A DNA stretch of 64,000 bases from Urechis unicinctus (taxonomy: Eukaryota; Annelida; Polychaeta; Xenopneusta; Urechidae), in NCBI GenBank assembly GCA_034190875.2, contig JAXDRA010000384.1:1-64000 (forward strand). Reading direction: 5' to 3'. Of this stretch, positions 37,515-50,640 are shown piece by piece. Position 1 is the first letter of the stretch, and each line of letters begins with the position of its first letter. The translations under genes were made by a program, and so were the position numbers. Below the pieces are notes generated by a model that was given only the letters and a program-made list of their open reading frames with translations, had not been told where the DNA came from and ran no database searches.

Positions 37515-40500
37515 GGAGTTCACTACGCTGATATGATTGTCAGCTGTATATAGAGTTCGCTACGCTGATATCATATTCCGCTCTATTTAGAGTTCACTAC
37601 ATTGACATCTCAGTCAGCTGTATATAAAGTTCGCTACACTAACATCATCGTCCGCTGTTGATCGAGTTCCCTACACTGACATCATTGTCCGCTGCATATA
37701 GAGTACCCTACGTTGATATTTCAGTCTGCTGTATATATAGTTCGCTACACTGACATCATCGTCCGCTTTATGTAGAGTTCACCACACTGACATCATCGTG
37801 TGCTGTTTATAGAGTTCACTACGCAGATATCTCAGCCATCTGTATATAGAGTACACTACGTTGACATCATCGTCCGCTGTATATAGAGTTCGCTACACTG
37901 ACATCATAGTGCGCTGTATAAAATGTTCACTACACTGACATCATCGTCCGCTGTATATAGAGTTCACTACATTGACATCTCAGTCAGCTGTATATGAAGT
38001 TCGCTACGCTGACGTCATCGTCCGCTGTATATAGAGTTTACATTGACATCTCAGTCAGCTGTATAGATAGTTCGCTAATCTGACATCATCGTCCGCTGTA
38101 TATAGAGTTCACTACATTGACATTTCAGTCAGCTGTATATAGAGTTCGCTACACTAACATCATCGTCCGCTGTATATAGAGTTTACATTGACATCTCAGT
38201 CACCTGTATATAGAGTTCGCTACACTGATATCATCGTGCGCTTTATATAATGTTCACTACAATGACATCATCGTCCGCTTTATATAGAGTTCACTACATT
38301 AACATCTCAGTCAGCTGTATATAAAGTTCGAAACGCTAACATTATCGTCCGCTGTTTATAGAGTTTGCTACACTGACATCATCGTCCGCTGTATTTAGAG
38401 ATCACTACATTGACATCTCAGTCAGCTGTATATGGAGTTCGCTACGCTGACATCATCGTCCGCTGTAAATAGAGTTCGCTACACTAACATCATCGTCCGT
38501 TGTATATACAGTTCACTACATTGACATCTCAGTCAGCTGTATATGAAGTTCGCAACGCTGACATCATTGTCCGCTGTATATAGAGTTTACATTGACATTT
38601 CAGTCAGCTGTATATAGAGTACACTACGTTGACATCATCGTCTGCTGTATGCAGAGTTCACTTAATTCACATAATTGTCAGCCGTATATTGACTACGCTA
38701 CACTGACATTATAGTCAGCTGTATATAAAGTTCGCTGAATTGACATCATTGTCAGCTGTATATAGAGTTCGCTACACTAACATCATCGTCCGCTGTTGAT
38801 CGAGTTCCCTACACTGACATCATTGTCCGCTGTATATAGAGTACACTACGTTGATATTTCAGTCAGCTGTATATATAGTTCGCTACACTGACATCATCGT
38901 CCGCTTTATGTAGAGTTGACCACACTGACATCATCGTGTGCTGTTTATAGAGTTCACTACGCAGATATCTCAGTCATCTGTATATAGAGTACACTACGTT
39001 GACATCATCGTCCGCTGTATATAGAGTTCGCTACACTGACATCATAGTGCGCTGTATAAAATGTTCACTACACTGACATCATCGTCCGCTGTATATAGAG
39101 TTCACTACATTGACATCTCAGTCAGCTGTATATGAAGTTCGCTACGCTGACGTCATCGTCCGCTGTATATAGAGTTTACATTGACATCTCAGTCAGCTGT
39201 ATAGATAGTTCGCTAATCTGACATCATCGTCCGCTGTATATAGAGTTCACTACATTGACATTTCAGTCAGCTGTATATAGAGTTCGCTACACTAACATCA
39301 TCGTCCGCTGTATATAGAGTTTACATTGACATCTCAGTCACCTGTATATAGAGTTCGCTACACGGATATCATCGTGCGCTTTATATAATGTTCACTACAA
39401 TGACATCATCGTCCGCTTTATATAGAGTTCACTACATTAACATCTCAGTCAGCTGTATATGAAGTTCGAAACGCTAACATTATCGTCCGCTGTTTATAGA
39501 GTTTGCTACACTGACATCATCGTCCGCTGTATTTAGAGATCACTACATTGACATCTCAGTCAGCTGTATATGGAGTTCGCTACACTAACATCATCGTTCG
39601 TTGTATATACAGTTCACTACATTGACATCTCAGTCAGCTGTATATGAAGTTCGCAACGCTGACATCATTGTCCGCTGTATATAGAGTTTACATTGACATT
39701 TCAGTCAGCTGTATATAGAGTACACTACGTTGACATCATCGTCTGCTGTATGCAGAGTTCACTTTATTCACATAATTGTCAGCCGTATATTGACTACGCT
39801 GCACTGACATTATAGTCAGCTGTATATAAAGTTCGCTGAATTGACATCATTGTCAGCTGTATATAGAGTTCGCTACACTAACATGATCGTCCGCTGTTGA
39901 TCGAGTTCCCTACACTGACATCATCGTCCGCTGTATATAGAGTACCCTACGTTGATATTTCAGTCAGCTGTATATATAGTTCGCTACACTGACATCATCG
40001 TCCGCTTTATGTAGAGTTCACCACACTGACATCATCGTGTGCTGTATATAGAGTTCACTACGCAGACATCTCAGTCAGCTGTATATAGAATACACTAGGT
40101 TGACATCATCGTCCGCTGTATATAGAGATCGCTACACTGACATCATCGTGCGCTGTATAAAATGTTCACTACACTGACATCATCGTCCGCTGTATATAGA
40201 GTTTACTACATTGACATCTCAGTCAGCTGTATATGAAGTTCGCTACGCTGACTTCATCGTCCGCTGTATTTAGAGTTTACATTGACATCTCAGTCAGCTG
40301 TATAGAGAGTTCGCTAATCTGACATCATCGTCCGCTGTATATAGAGTTCACTACATTGACATTTCAGTCAGCTGTATATATAGTGCGCTACACTAACATC
40401 ATCGTCCGCTGTATATAGAGTTTACATTGACATCTCAGTCAGCTGTATATGGAGTTTGCTACACTGATATCATCGTCCGCTGTATATAGAGTTCGCTACA

Positions 40501-40732
40501 TTGACATCTCAGTAAGCTGTATATAGAGTTCGCTACATTGATCATATGAAGTTAGCTACGCTTACATCATCGTGCGCTGTATATAGAGTTCACTACACTG
40601 ACATCATCGTGCGCTGTATATAGAGTTCACTACATTGTCATCTTAGTCAGCTGTATATAAAGTTCGCTACACTAGCATCATCGTCCGCTGTATATAGAGT
40701 TCACTACATAGACATCTCAGTCAGCTGTATAT
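37515..40732 (+). repeat. R3 unit c enlarged by an internal tandem duplication (3,218 bp)
   Basis: Within this unit the GTTGATCG landmark appears at 37657 and 38795 (1,138 bp apart), and TTCACATAAT appears at 38666 and 39767 (1,101 bp apart). The 1,138-bp duplication equals twenty-eight 37-bp plus three 34-bp monomers. The second copy then lost one 37-bp monomer (the GTAAATAGAG position, near 39580), which explains 1,101. Both copies have TGACGTCA (38010, 39148). The first divergent monomer has the variant CTTAATTCAC, seen again at 49861. Confidence 0.92.
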
Positions 40733-41028
40733 GGAGTTCACTACGCTGATATCATTGTCAGCTGTATATAGAGTTCGCTACGCTGATATCATCGTGCGCT
40801 TTATATAATGTTCACTACAATGACATCATCGTCCGCTTTATATAGAGTTCACTACATTGACATCTCAGTCAGCTGTATATGAATTTCGCTACACTGACAT
40901 CATCGTCCGCTGTATATAGAGTACACAACGTTGACATTTCAGAAAGCTGTATATAAAGTTTGCTACACTGACATCATCGTCCGCTGTATATAGAGTTCAC
41001 TACATAGACATCTCAGTCAGCTGTATAT
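40733..41028 (+). repeat. 296-bp junction restarting the R3 array
   Basis: Eight monomers separate two GGAGTTCACTACGCTG landmarks (40733 and 41029). At about 40790, GATATCAT, usually followed by ATTCCGC, is followed by CGTGCGCTTTATATAATG, and the sequence then copies 33030 onward, including TATGAATTTCGC (AATTTCGC at 40882 against 33121, offset 7,761). This is the left join of a large duplication. Confidence 0.88.
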
Positions 41029-43078
41029 GGAGTTCACTACGCTGATATCATTGTCAGCTGTATATAGAGTTCGCTACGCTGATATCATATTCCGCTCTAT
41101 TTAGAGTTCACTACATTGACATCTCAGTCAGCTGTATATAATGTTCGCTACACTAACATCATCGTCCGCTGTTGATCGAGTTCCCTACACTGACATCATT
41201 GTCCGCTGTATATAGAGTACCCTACGTTGATATTTCAGTCAGCTGTATATATAGTTCGCTACACTGACATCATCGTCCGCTTTATGTAGAGTTCACCACA
41301 CTGACATCATCGTGTGCTGTTTATAGAGTTCACTACGCAGATATCTCAGTCATCTGTATATAGAGTACACTACGTTGACATCATCGTCCGCTGTATATAG
41401 AGTTCGCTACACTGACATCATAGTGCGCTGTATATAAAATGTTCACTACACTGACATCATCGTCCGCTGTATATAGAGTTCACTACATTGACATCTCAGT
41501 CAGCTGTATATGAAGTTCGCTACGCTGACGTCATCGTCCGCTGTATATAGAGTTTACATTGACATCTTAGTCAGCTGTATAGATAGTTCGCTAATCTGAC
41601 ATCATCGTCCGCTGTATATAGAGTTCACTACATTGACATTTCAGTCAGCTGTATATAGAGTTCGCTACACTAACATCATCGTCCGCTGTATATAGAGTTT
41701 ACATTGACATCTCAGTCACCTGTATATAGAGTTCGCTACACTGATATCATCGTGCGCTTTATATAATGTTCACTACAATGACATCATCGTCCGCTTTATA
41801 TAGAGTTCACTACATTAACATCTCAGTCAGCTGTATATAAAGTTCGAAACGCTAACATTATCGTCCGCTGTTTATAGAGTTTGCTACACTGACATCATCG
41901 TCCGCTGTATTTAGAGATCACTACATTGACATCTAGTCAGTCAGCTGTATATGGAGTTCGCTACGCTGACATCATCGTCCGCTGTAAATAGAGTTCGCTA
42001 CACTAACATCATCGTCCGTTGTATATACAGTTCACTACATTGACATCTCAGTCAGCTGTATATGAAGTTCGCAACGCTGACATCATTGTCCGCTGTATAT
42101 AGAGTTTACATTGACATTTCAGTCAGCTGTATATAGAGTACACTACGTTGACATCATCGTCTGCTGTATGCAGAGTTCACTTTATTCACATAATTGTCAG
42201 CCGTATATTGACTACGCTGCACTGACATTATAGTCAGCTGTATATAAAGTTCGCTGAATTGACATCATTGTCAGCTGTATATAGAGTACCCTACGTTGAT
42301 ATTTCAGTCAGCTGTATATATAGTTCGCTACACTGACATCATCGTCCGCTTTATGTAGAGTTCACCACACTGACATCATCGTGTGCTGTATATAGAGTTC
42401 ACTACGCAGACATCTCAGTCAGCTGTATATAGAATACACTAGGTTGACATCATCGTCCGCTGTATATAGAGATCGCTACACTGATATCATCGTGCGCTGT
42501 ATAAAATGTTCACTACACTGACATCATCGTCCGCTGTATATAGAGTTTACTACATTGACATCTCAGTCAGCTGTATATGAAGTTCGCTACGCTGACTTCA
42601 TCGTCCGCTGTATTTAGAGTTTACATTGACATCTCAGTCAGCTGTATAGAGAGTTCGCTAATCTGACATCATCGTCCGCTGTATATAGAGTTCACTACAT
42701 TGACATTTCAGTCAGCTGTATATATAGTGCGCTACACTAACATCATCGTCCGCTGTATATAGAGTTTACATTGACACATCTCAGTCAGCTGTATATGGAG
42801 TTCGCTACACTGATATCATCGTCCGCTGTATATAGAGTTCGTTACATTGACATCTCAGTAAGCTGTATATAGAGTTCGCTACATTGATCATATGAAGTTA
42901 GCTACGCTTACATCATCGTGCGCTGTATATAGAGTTCACTACACTGACATCATCGTGCGCTGTATATAGAGTTCACTACATTGTCATCTTAGTCAGCTGT
43001 ATATAAAGTTCGCTACACTAGCATCATCGTCCGCTGTATATAGAGTTCACTACATAGACATCTCAGTCAGCTGTATAT
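41029..43078 (+). repeat. R3 unit d (2,050 bp), duplicate of unit a with a 74-bp deletion
   Basis: This matches unit a at offset 7,761 at its start. Near 42280 two monomers (CTAACATGATCG and GTTGATCGAG) are missing, after which the offset is 7,691. The rare GTTACATTGAC variant at 35150 is shared at 42841, confirming direct descent. TGACGTCA lies at 41526 and TTCACATAAT at 42185. Four extra bases occur at CATCTAGTCAGTCAGC near 41930. Confidence 0.9.
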
Positions 43079-44900
43079 GGAGTTCACTACGCTGATATCA
43101 TTGTCAGCTGTATATAGAGTTCGCTACGCTGATATCATATTCCGCTCTATTTAGAGTTTCACTACATTGACATCTCAGTCAGCTGTATATAAAGTTCGCT
43201 ACACTAACATCATCGTCCGCTGTTGATCGAGTTCCCTACACTGACATCATTGTCCGCTGCATATAGAGTACCCTACGTTGATATTTCAGTCTGCTGTATA
43301 TATAGTTCGCTACACTGACATCATCGTCCGCTTTATGTAGAGTTCACCACACTGACATCATCGTGTGCTGTTTATAGAGTTCACTACGCTGATATCTCAG
43401 TCATCTGTATATAGAGTACACTACGTTGACATCATCGTCCGCTGTATATAGAGTTCGCTACACTGACATCATAGTGCGCTGTATAAAATGTTCACTACAC
43501 TGACATCATCGTCCGCTGTATATAGAGTTCACTACATTGACATCTCAGTCAGCTGTATATGAAGTTCGCTACGCTGACGTCATCGTCCGCTGTATATAGA
43601 GTTTACATTGACATCTTAGTCAGCTGTATAGATAGTTCGCTAATCTGACATCATCGTCCGCTGTATATAGAGTTCACTACATTGACATTTCAGTCAGCTG
43701 TATATAGAGTTCGCTACACTAACATCATCGTCCGCTGTATATAGAGTTTACATTGACATCTCAGTCACCTGTATATAGAGTTCGCTACACTGATATCATC
43801 GTGCGCTTATATAGAGTTCACTACAATGACATCATCGTCCGCTTTATATAGAGTTCACTACATTAACATCTCAGTCAGCTGTATATAAAGTTCGAAACGC
43901 TAACATCATCGTCCGCTGTTTATAGAGTTGCTACACTGACATCATCGTCCGCTGTATTTAGAGATCACTACATTGACATCTCAGTCAGCTGTATATGGAG
44001 TTCGCTACGCTGACATCATCGTCCGCTGTGTAAATAGAGTTCGCTACACTACACATCATCGTCCGCTGTATATACAGTTCACTACATTGACATCTCAGTC
44101 AGCTGTATATGAAGTTCGCAACGCTGACATCATTGTCCGCTGTATATAGAGTTAACATTGACAAAATTTCAGTCAGCTGTATATAGAGTACACTACGTTG
44201 ACATCATCGTCTGCTGTATGCAGAGTTCATATTCACATAATTGTCAGCCGTATATTGACTAGGCTACACTGACATTATAGTCAGCTGTATATAAAGTTCG
44301 CTGAATTGACATCATTGTCAGCTGTATATAGAGTTCGCTACACTAACATGATCGTCCGCTGTTGATCGAGTTCCCTACACTGACATCATCGTCCGCTGTA
44401 TATAGAGTACCCTACGTTGATATTTCAGTCAGCTGTATATATAGTTCGCTACACTGACATCATCGTCCGCTTTATGTAGAGTTCACCACACTGACATCAT
44501 CGTGTGCTGTATATAGAGTTCACTACGCAGACATCTCAGTCAGCTGTATATAGAATACACTAGGTTGACATCATCGTCCGCTGTATATAGAGATCGCTAC
44601 ACTGACATCATCGTGCGCTGTGTATAAAATGTTCACTACACTGACATCATCGTCCGCTGTATATAGAGTTTACTACATTGACATCTCAGTCAGCTGTATA
44701 TGAAGTTCGCTACGCTGACTTCATCGTCCGCTGTATATATAGAGTTTACATTGACATCTCAGTCAGCTGTATAGAGAGTTCGCTAATCTGACATCATCGT
44801 CCGCTGTATATAGAGTTCACTACATTGACATTTCAGTCAGCTGTATATATAGTTCGCTACACTAACATCATCGTCCGCTGTATATAGAGTTTACATTGAC
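43079..44900 (+). repeat. R3 unit e, duplicate of unit b, increasingly irregular
   Basis: The unit shares GTTAACATTGAC and GACTAGGCT with unit b at an offset of 7,691 bp (TTCACATAAT 36541 and 44232). From about 43800 small errors accumulate: CGCTTATATAGAG, CTGTGTAAATAG, CTACACTACACATC, GACAAAATTTCAG and CTGTGTATAAAATG. It loses its identity at about 44900. Confidence 0.85.
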
Positions 44901-46480
44901 ATCTCAGTCAGCTGTATATAGAGTTCGCTACACTGATATCATCGTCCGCTTTATATAGAGTTCGCTACATTGACATCATCAGTCCGCTGTATATAGAGTT
45001 CACTACATTAACATCTCAGTCATATGTAGTAAAGTTCTACGCTACATCATCGTGCGCTGTATATAGAGTTTGCTACACTGACATCATCGTCCGCTGTATA
45101 TAGAGTTCACTACATTGACATCTCAGTCAGCTGTATATGGAGTTCGCTACACTGACATCATCGTCCGCTGTATATAGAGTTTCACTACACTAGACATCAT
45201 CGTCCGCTGTATATGGAGTTCACTACATTGACATCTCAGTCAGCTGTATATGAAGTTCGCAACGCTGACATCATTGTCCGCTGTATATAGAGTTCACTAC
45301 ATTGACATCTCAGTCAGCTGTATATAGAGTTCGCTACGTTGACATCATCGTCCGCTGTATGCAGAGTTCACTACACTGACATCATTGTCCGCCGTATATA
45401 GAGTACGCTACACTGACATTTCAGTCAGCTGTATATAAAGTTCGCTACACTGACATCATCGTCCGCTGTATATAGAGTTCGCTACACTGACATCATCGTC
45501 CGCTGTTTATAGAGTTCCCTACACTGACATCATCGTCCGCTGTATATAGAGTACACTACGTTGATATTTCAGTCAGCTGTATATAGAGTTCGCTACACTG
45601 ACATCATCGTCCGCTTTATGTAGAGTTCACCACACTGACATCATCGTCCGCTGTATATAGAGTTTCACTACGCAGACATCTCAGTCAGCTGTATATAGAA
45701 GTACACTACGTTGACATCATCGTCCGCTGTATATAGAGATCGCTACACTGACATCATCGTGCGCTGTATAAATAGTTCACTACACTGACATCATCGTCCG
45801 CTGTATATAGAGTTCACTACATTGACATCTCAGTCAGCTGTATATAGAGTTCGTACGCTACACTGACTTCATCGTCCGCTGTATATAGAGTTTACATTGA
45901 CATCTCAGTCAGCTGTATATAGAGTTCGCTAACTGACATCATCGTCCGCTGTATATAGAGTTCACTACATTGACATCATCGTCAGCTGTATATAGAGTTC
46001 GCTACACTAACATCATCGTCAGCTGTATATAGAGTTTACATTGACATTCTCAGTCCGCTGTATATAGAGTTCGCTACACTGACATCATCGTCCGCTGTAT
46101 ATAGAGTTCACTACATTGACATCTCAGTAAGCTGTATATAGAGTTTCGCTACATTGATCATCGTCCGCTGTAAATAGAGTCGCTACACTAACATCATCGT
46201 GCGCTGTATATAGAGTTCACTACATTGACATCATCGTGCGCTGTATATAGAGTTCGCAACATTGACATCATAGTCAGCTGTATATAAAGTTCGTTACACT
46301 GACATCATCGTCCGCTGTATATAGAGTTCACTACATTGACATCATCGTCAGCTGTATGCAGAGTTCACTACGCTGACATCATTGTCAGCTGTATATAGAG
46401 TACGCTACACTGACATCATAGTCCGCTGTATATAGAGTTCACTACATTGACATCTCAGTCAGCTGTATATAACGTTCGCT
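44901..46480 (+). repeat. Irregular satellite zone 3
   Basis: HOR landmarks fade and near-consensus A and B monomers take over, with chimeric cores (CATCATCAGTCCGCTG near 44970) and small indels (GTCATATGTAGTAAAG near 45022, TTCGTACGCTACACTG near 45850, GACATTCTCAG near 46042). The order still resembles R3 in outline, as if R3 variants had been averaged toward consensus. Confidence 0.72.
45293..45329 (+). repeat. Class B monomer exemplar (37 bp)
   Basis: This is an exact copy of a standard class B monomer. It differs from class A mainly in the middle, where CATCTCAGTCAGCTG replaces CATCATCGTCCGCTG, and it often starts TTCACTACATTG rather than TTCGCTACACTG. The B core holds the palindrome CAGCTG, absent from class A. 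In the R4 unit, B monomers number 13 of 34 and are each followed by one to three A monomers. The exemplar lies in an irregular zone but matches B monomers throughout the array. Confidence 0.93.
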
Positions 46481-48640
46481 ACACTAACATCATCGTCCGC
46501 TGTTGATCGAGTTCCCTACACTGACATCATTGTCCGCTGCATATAGAGTACACTACGTTGATATTTCAGTCAGCTGTATATATATAGTTCGCTACACTGA
46601 CATCATCGTCCGCTTTATGTAGAGTTCACCACACTGACATCATCGTGTGCTGTTTATAGAGTTCACTACGCAGATATCTCAGTCATCTGTATATAGAGTA
46701 CACTACGTTGACATCATCGTCCGCTGTATATAGAGTTCGCTACACTGACATCATAGTGCGCTGTATAAAATGTTCACTACACTGACATCATCGTCCGCTG
46801 TATATAGAGTTCACTACATTGACATCTCAGTCAGCTGTATATGAAGTTCGCTACGCTGACGTCATCGTCCGCTGTATATAGAGTTTACATTGACATCTCA
46901 GTCAGCTGTATAGATAGTTCGCTAATCTGACATCATCGTCCGCTGTATATAGAGTTCACTACATTGACATTTCAGTCAGCTGTATATAGAGTTCGCTACA
47001 CTAACATCATCGTCCGCTGTATATAGAGTTTACATTGACATCTCAGTCACCTGTATATAGAGTTCGCTACACTGATATCATCGTGCGCTTTATATAATGT
47101 TCACTACAATGACATCATCGTCCGCTTTATATAGAGTTCACTACATTAACATCTCAGTCAGCTGTATATAAAGTTCGAAACGCTAACATTATCGTCCGCT
47201 GTTTATAGAGTTTGCTACACTGACATCATCGTCCGCTGTATTTAGAGATCACTACATTGACATCTCAGTCAGCTGTATATGGAGTTTACGCTGACTCATC
47301 GTCCGCTGTAAATAGAGTTCGCTACACTAACATCATCGTCCGTTGTATATACAGTTCACTACATTGACATCTCAGTCAGCTGTATATGAAGTTCGCAACG
47401 CTGACATCATTGTCCGCTGTATATAGAGTTTACATTGACATTTCAGTCAGCTGTATATAGAGTACACTACGTTGACATCATCGTCTGCTGTATGCAGAGT
47501 TCACTTTATTCACATAATTGTCAGCCGTATATTGACTACGCTACACTGACATTATAGTCAGCTGTATATAAAGTTCGCTGAATTGACATCATTGTCAGCT
47601 GTATATAGAGTTCGCTACACTAACATGATCGTCCGCTGTTGATCGAGTTCCCTACACTGACATCATCGTCCGCTGTATATAGAGTACCCTACGTTGATAT
47701 TTCAGTCAGCTGTATATATAGTTCGCTACACTGACATCATCGTCCGCTTTATGTAGAGTTCACCACACTGACATCATCGTGTGCTGTATATAGAGTTCAC
47801 TACGCAGACATCTCAGTCAGCTGTATATAGAATACACTAGGTTGACATCATCGTCCGCTGTATATAGAGATCGCTACACTGACATCATCGTGCGCTGTAT
47901 AAAATGTTCACTACACTGACATCATCGTCCGCTGTATATAGAGTTTACTACATTGACATCTCAGTCAGCTGTATATGAAGTTCGCTACGCTGACTTCATC
48001 GTCCGCTGTATTTAGAGTTTACATTGACATCTCAGTCAGCTGTATAGAGAGTTCGCTAATCTGACATCATCGTCCGCTGTATATAGAGTTCACTACATTG
48101 ACATTTCAGTCAGCTGTATATATAGTTCGCTACACTAACATCATCGTCCGCTGTATATAGAGTTTACATTGACATCTCAGTCAGCTGTATATGGAGTTCG
48201 CTACACTGATATCATCGTCCGCTGTATATAGAGTTCGCTACATTGACATCTCAGTAAGCTGTATATAGAGTTCGCTACATTGATCATATGAAGTTAGCTA
48301 CGCTTACATCATCGTGCGCTGTATATAGAGTTTCACTACACTGACATCATCGTGCGCTGTATATAGAGTTCACTACATTGTCATCTTAGTCAGCTGTATA
48401 TAAAGTTCGCTACACTAGCATCATCGTCCGCTGTATATAGAGTTCACTACACTGACATCTCAGTCAGCTGTATATAGGAGTTCACTACGCTGATATCATT
48501 GTCAGCTGTATATAGAGTTCGCTACGCTGATATCATATTCCGCTCTATTTAGAGTTCACTACATTGACATCTCAGTCAGCTGTATATAAAGTTCGCTACA
48601 CTAACATCATCGTCCGCTGTTGATCGAGTTCCCTACACTG
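46481..48640 (+). repeat. R3 unit f
   Basis: Regular R3 order resumes with GTTGATCGAG, TGACGTCA at 46857, GTATATACAG, the TTCACATAAT monomer at 47509, ACTAGGTTG and the 23-bp monomer near 48286. A short deletion near 47285 (GGAGTTTACGCTGACTCATCG) removes several bases. It ends in disorder after GTCCGAGTTCCC at about 48650. Confidence 0.85.
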
Positions 48641-49030
48641 ACATCATTGTCCGAGTTCCCTGCATATAGCTGTACCCTAGAGTTGATACATCATCGTCTG
48701 CTGTATATATAGTTCGCTACACTGACATCATTGTCCGTCGCTTATATGTAGAGTTGACACACACTGACATCATCGTGTGCTGTTACTAGACAGAGTCCGC
48801 TCACTACCTGACATCTCAGTATATCTAGTCATCTGAGTTCGCTACAGCTGACGACATCATCGTCCGCTGTATATAAGATTTCACTGACATATATAGAGTA
48901 TCATCGTCCGCTACGTTGACATCATCGTCCGCTGTATATAGAGTTCGCTACACTGACATCATAGTGCGCTGTATGTAGAGTTACATCAATGTTCATCGCT
49001 GTATTTTGTCATAGAGTTCACTACGCTGAC
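48641..49030 (+). repeat. Irregular satellite zone 4, the most disordered stretch
   Basis: Fragments of the monomer appear out of order: CTGCATATAGCTGTACCC, GTTACTAGACAGAGTCC, GTATATCTAGTCATCTGAG and GTATTTTGTCATAGAG. No monomer is intact for several tens of bases at a time, yet all fragments come from this satellite. It may be a broken array segment or a consensus made from misaligned reads. Confidence 0.75.
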
Positions 49031-50640
49031 ATCATCGTCCGCTGTATATAGAGTTCACTACATTGACATCTCAGTCAGCTGTATATGAAGTTCGCTACAC
49101 TGACATCATCGTGCGCTGTATAAAATGTTCACTACACTGACATCATCGTCCGCTGTATATAGAGTTCACTACATTGACATCTCAGTCAGCTGTATATGAA
49201 GTTTCGCTACGCTGACATCATCGTCCGCTGTATATAGAGTTTTACATTGACATCTCAGTCAGCTGTATATATAGTTCGCTATCTGACATCATCGTCCGCT
49301 GTATATAGAGTTCACTACATTGACATTTCAGTCAGCTGTATATAGAGTTCGCTACACTAACATCATCGTCCGCTGTATATAGAGTTTACATTGACATCTC
49401 AGTCACCTGTATATAGAGTTCGCTACACTGATATCATCGTGCGCTTTATATAATGTTCACTACAATGACATCATCGTCCGCTTTATATAGAGTTCACTAC
49501 ATTAACATCTCAGTCAGCTGTATATAAAGTTCGAAACGCTAAACATATCGTCCGCTGTTTATAGAGTTTGCTACACTGACATCATCGTCCGCTGTATTTA
49601 GAGATCACTACATTGACATCTCAGTCAGCTGTATATGGAGTTCGCTACGCTGACATCATCGTCCGCTGTAAATAGAGTTCGCTACTAACATCATCGTCCG
49701 TTGTATATACAGTTCACTACATTGACATCTCAGTCAGCTGTATATGAAGTTCGCAACGCTGACATCATTGTCCGCTGTATATAGAGTTTACATTGACATT
49801 TCAGTCAGCTGTATATAGAGTACACTACGTTGACATCATCGTCTGCTGTATGCAGAGTTCACTTAATTCACATAATTGTCAGCCGTATATTGACTACGCT
49901 ACACTGACATTATAGTCAGCTGTATATAAAGTTCGCTGAATTGACATCATTGTCAGCTGTATATAGAGTTCGCTACACTAACATCATCGTCCGCTGTTGA
50001 TCGAGTTCCCTACACTGACATCATTGTCCGCTGTATATAGAGTACCCTACGTTGATATTTCAGTCAGCTGTATATATAGTTCGCTACACTGACATCATCG
50101 TCCGCTTTATGTAGAGTTCACCACACTGACATCATCGTGTGCTGTATATAGAGTTCACTACGCAGACATCTCAGTCAGCTGTATATAGAATACACTAGGT
50201 TGACATCATCGTCCGCTGTATATAGAGATCGCTACACTGACATCATCGTGCGCTGTATAAAATGTTCACTACACTGACATCATCGTCCGCTGTATATAGA
50301 GTTTACTACATTGACATCTCAGTCAGCTGTATATGAAGTTCGCTACGCTGACTTCATCGTCCGCTGTATTTAGAGTTTACATTGACATCTCAGTCAGCTG
50401 TATAGAGAGTTCGCTAATCTGACATCATCGTCCGCTGTATATAGAGTTCACTACATTGACATTTCAGTCAGCTGTATATATAGTGCGCTACACTAACATC
50501 ATCGTCCGCTGTATATATAGTTTACATTGACATCTCAGTCAGCTGTATATGGAGTTCGCTACACTGATATCATCGTCCGCTGTATATAGAGTTCGCTACA
50601 TTGACATCTCAGTAAGCTGTATATAGAGTTCGCTACATTG
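49031..50640 (+). repeat. R3 unit g, last R3 copy
   Basis: R3 order is again clear: GTATATACAG near 49710, CTTAATTCAC with TTCACATAAT at 49867 (a variant shared only with 38666), GTTGATCGAG, ACTAGGTTG and the 23-bp monomer near 50640. The expected TGACGTCA monomer reads TGACATCA here (near 49213). The next block switches to R2/mosaic order. Confidence 0.85.

Noticed and set aside
48641-49030. Scrambled stretch as a foreign insertion
   Set aside because: All fragments can be traced to pieces of the satellite monomer (TATATAGAG, CATCGTCCGCTG, GTTCGCTAC), so nothing foreign is needed.
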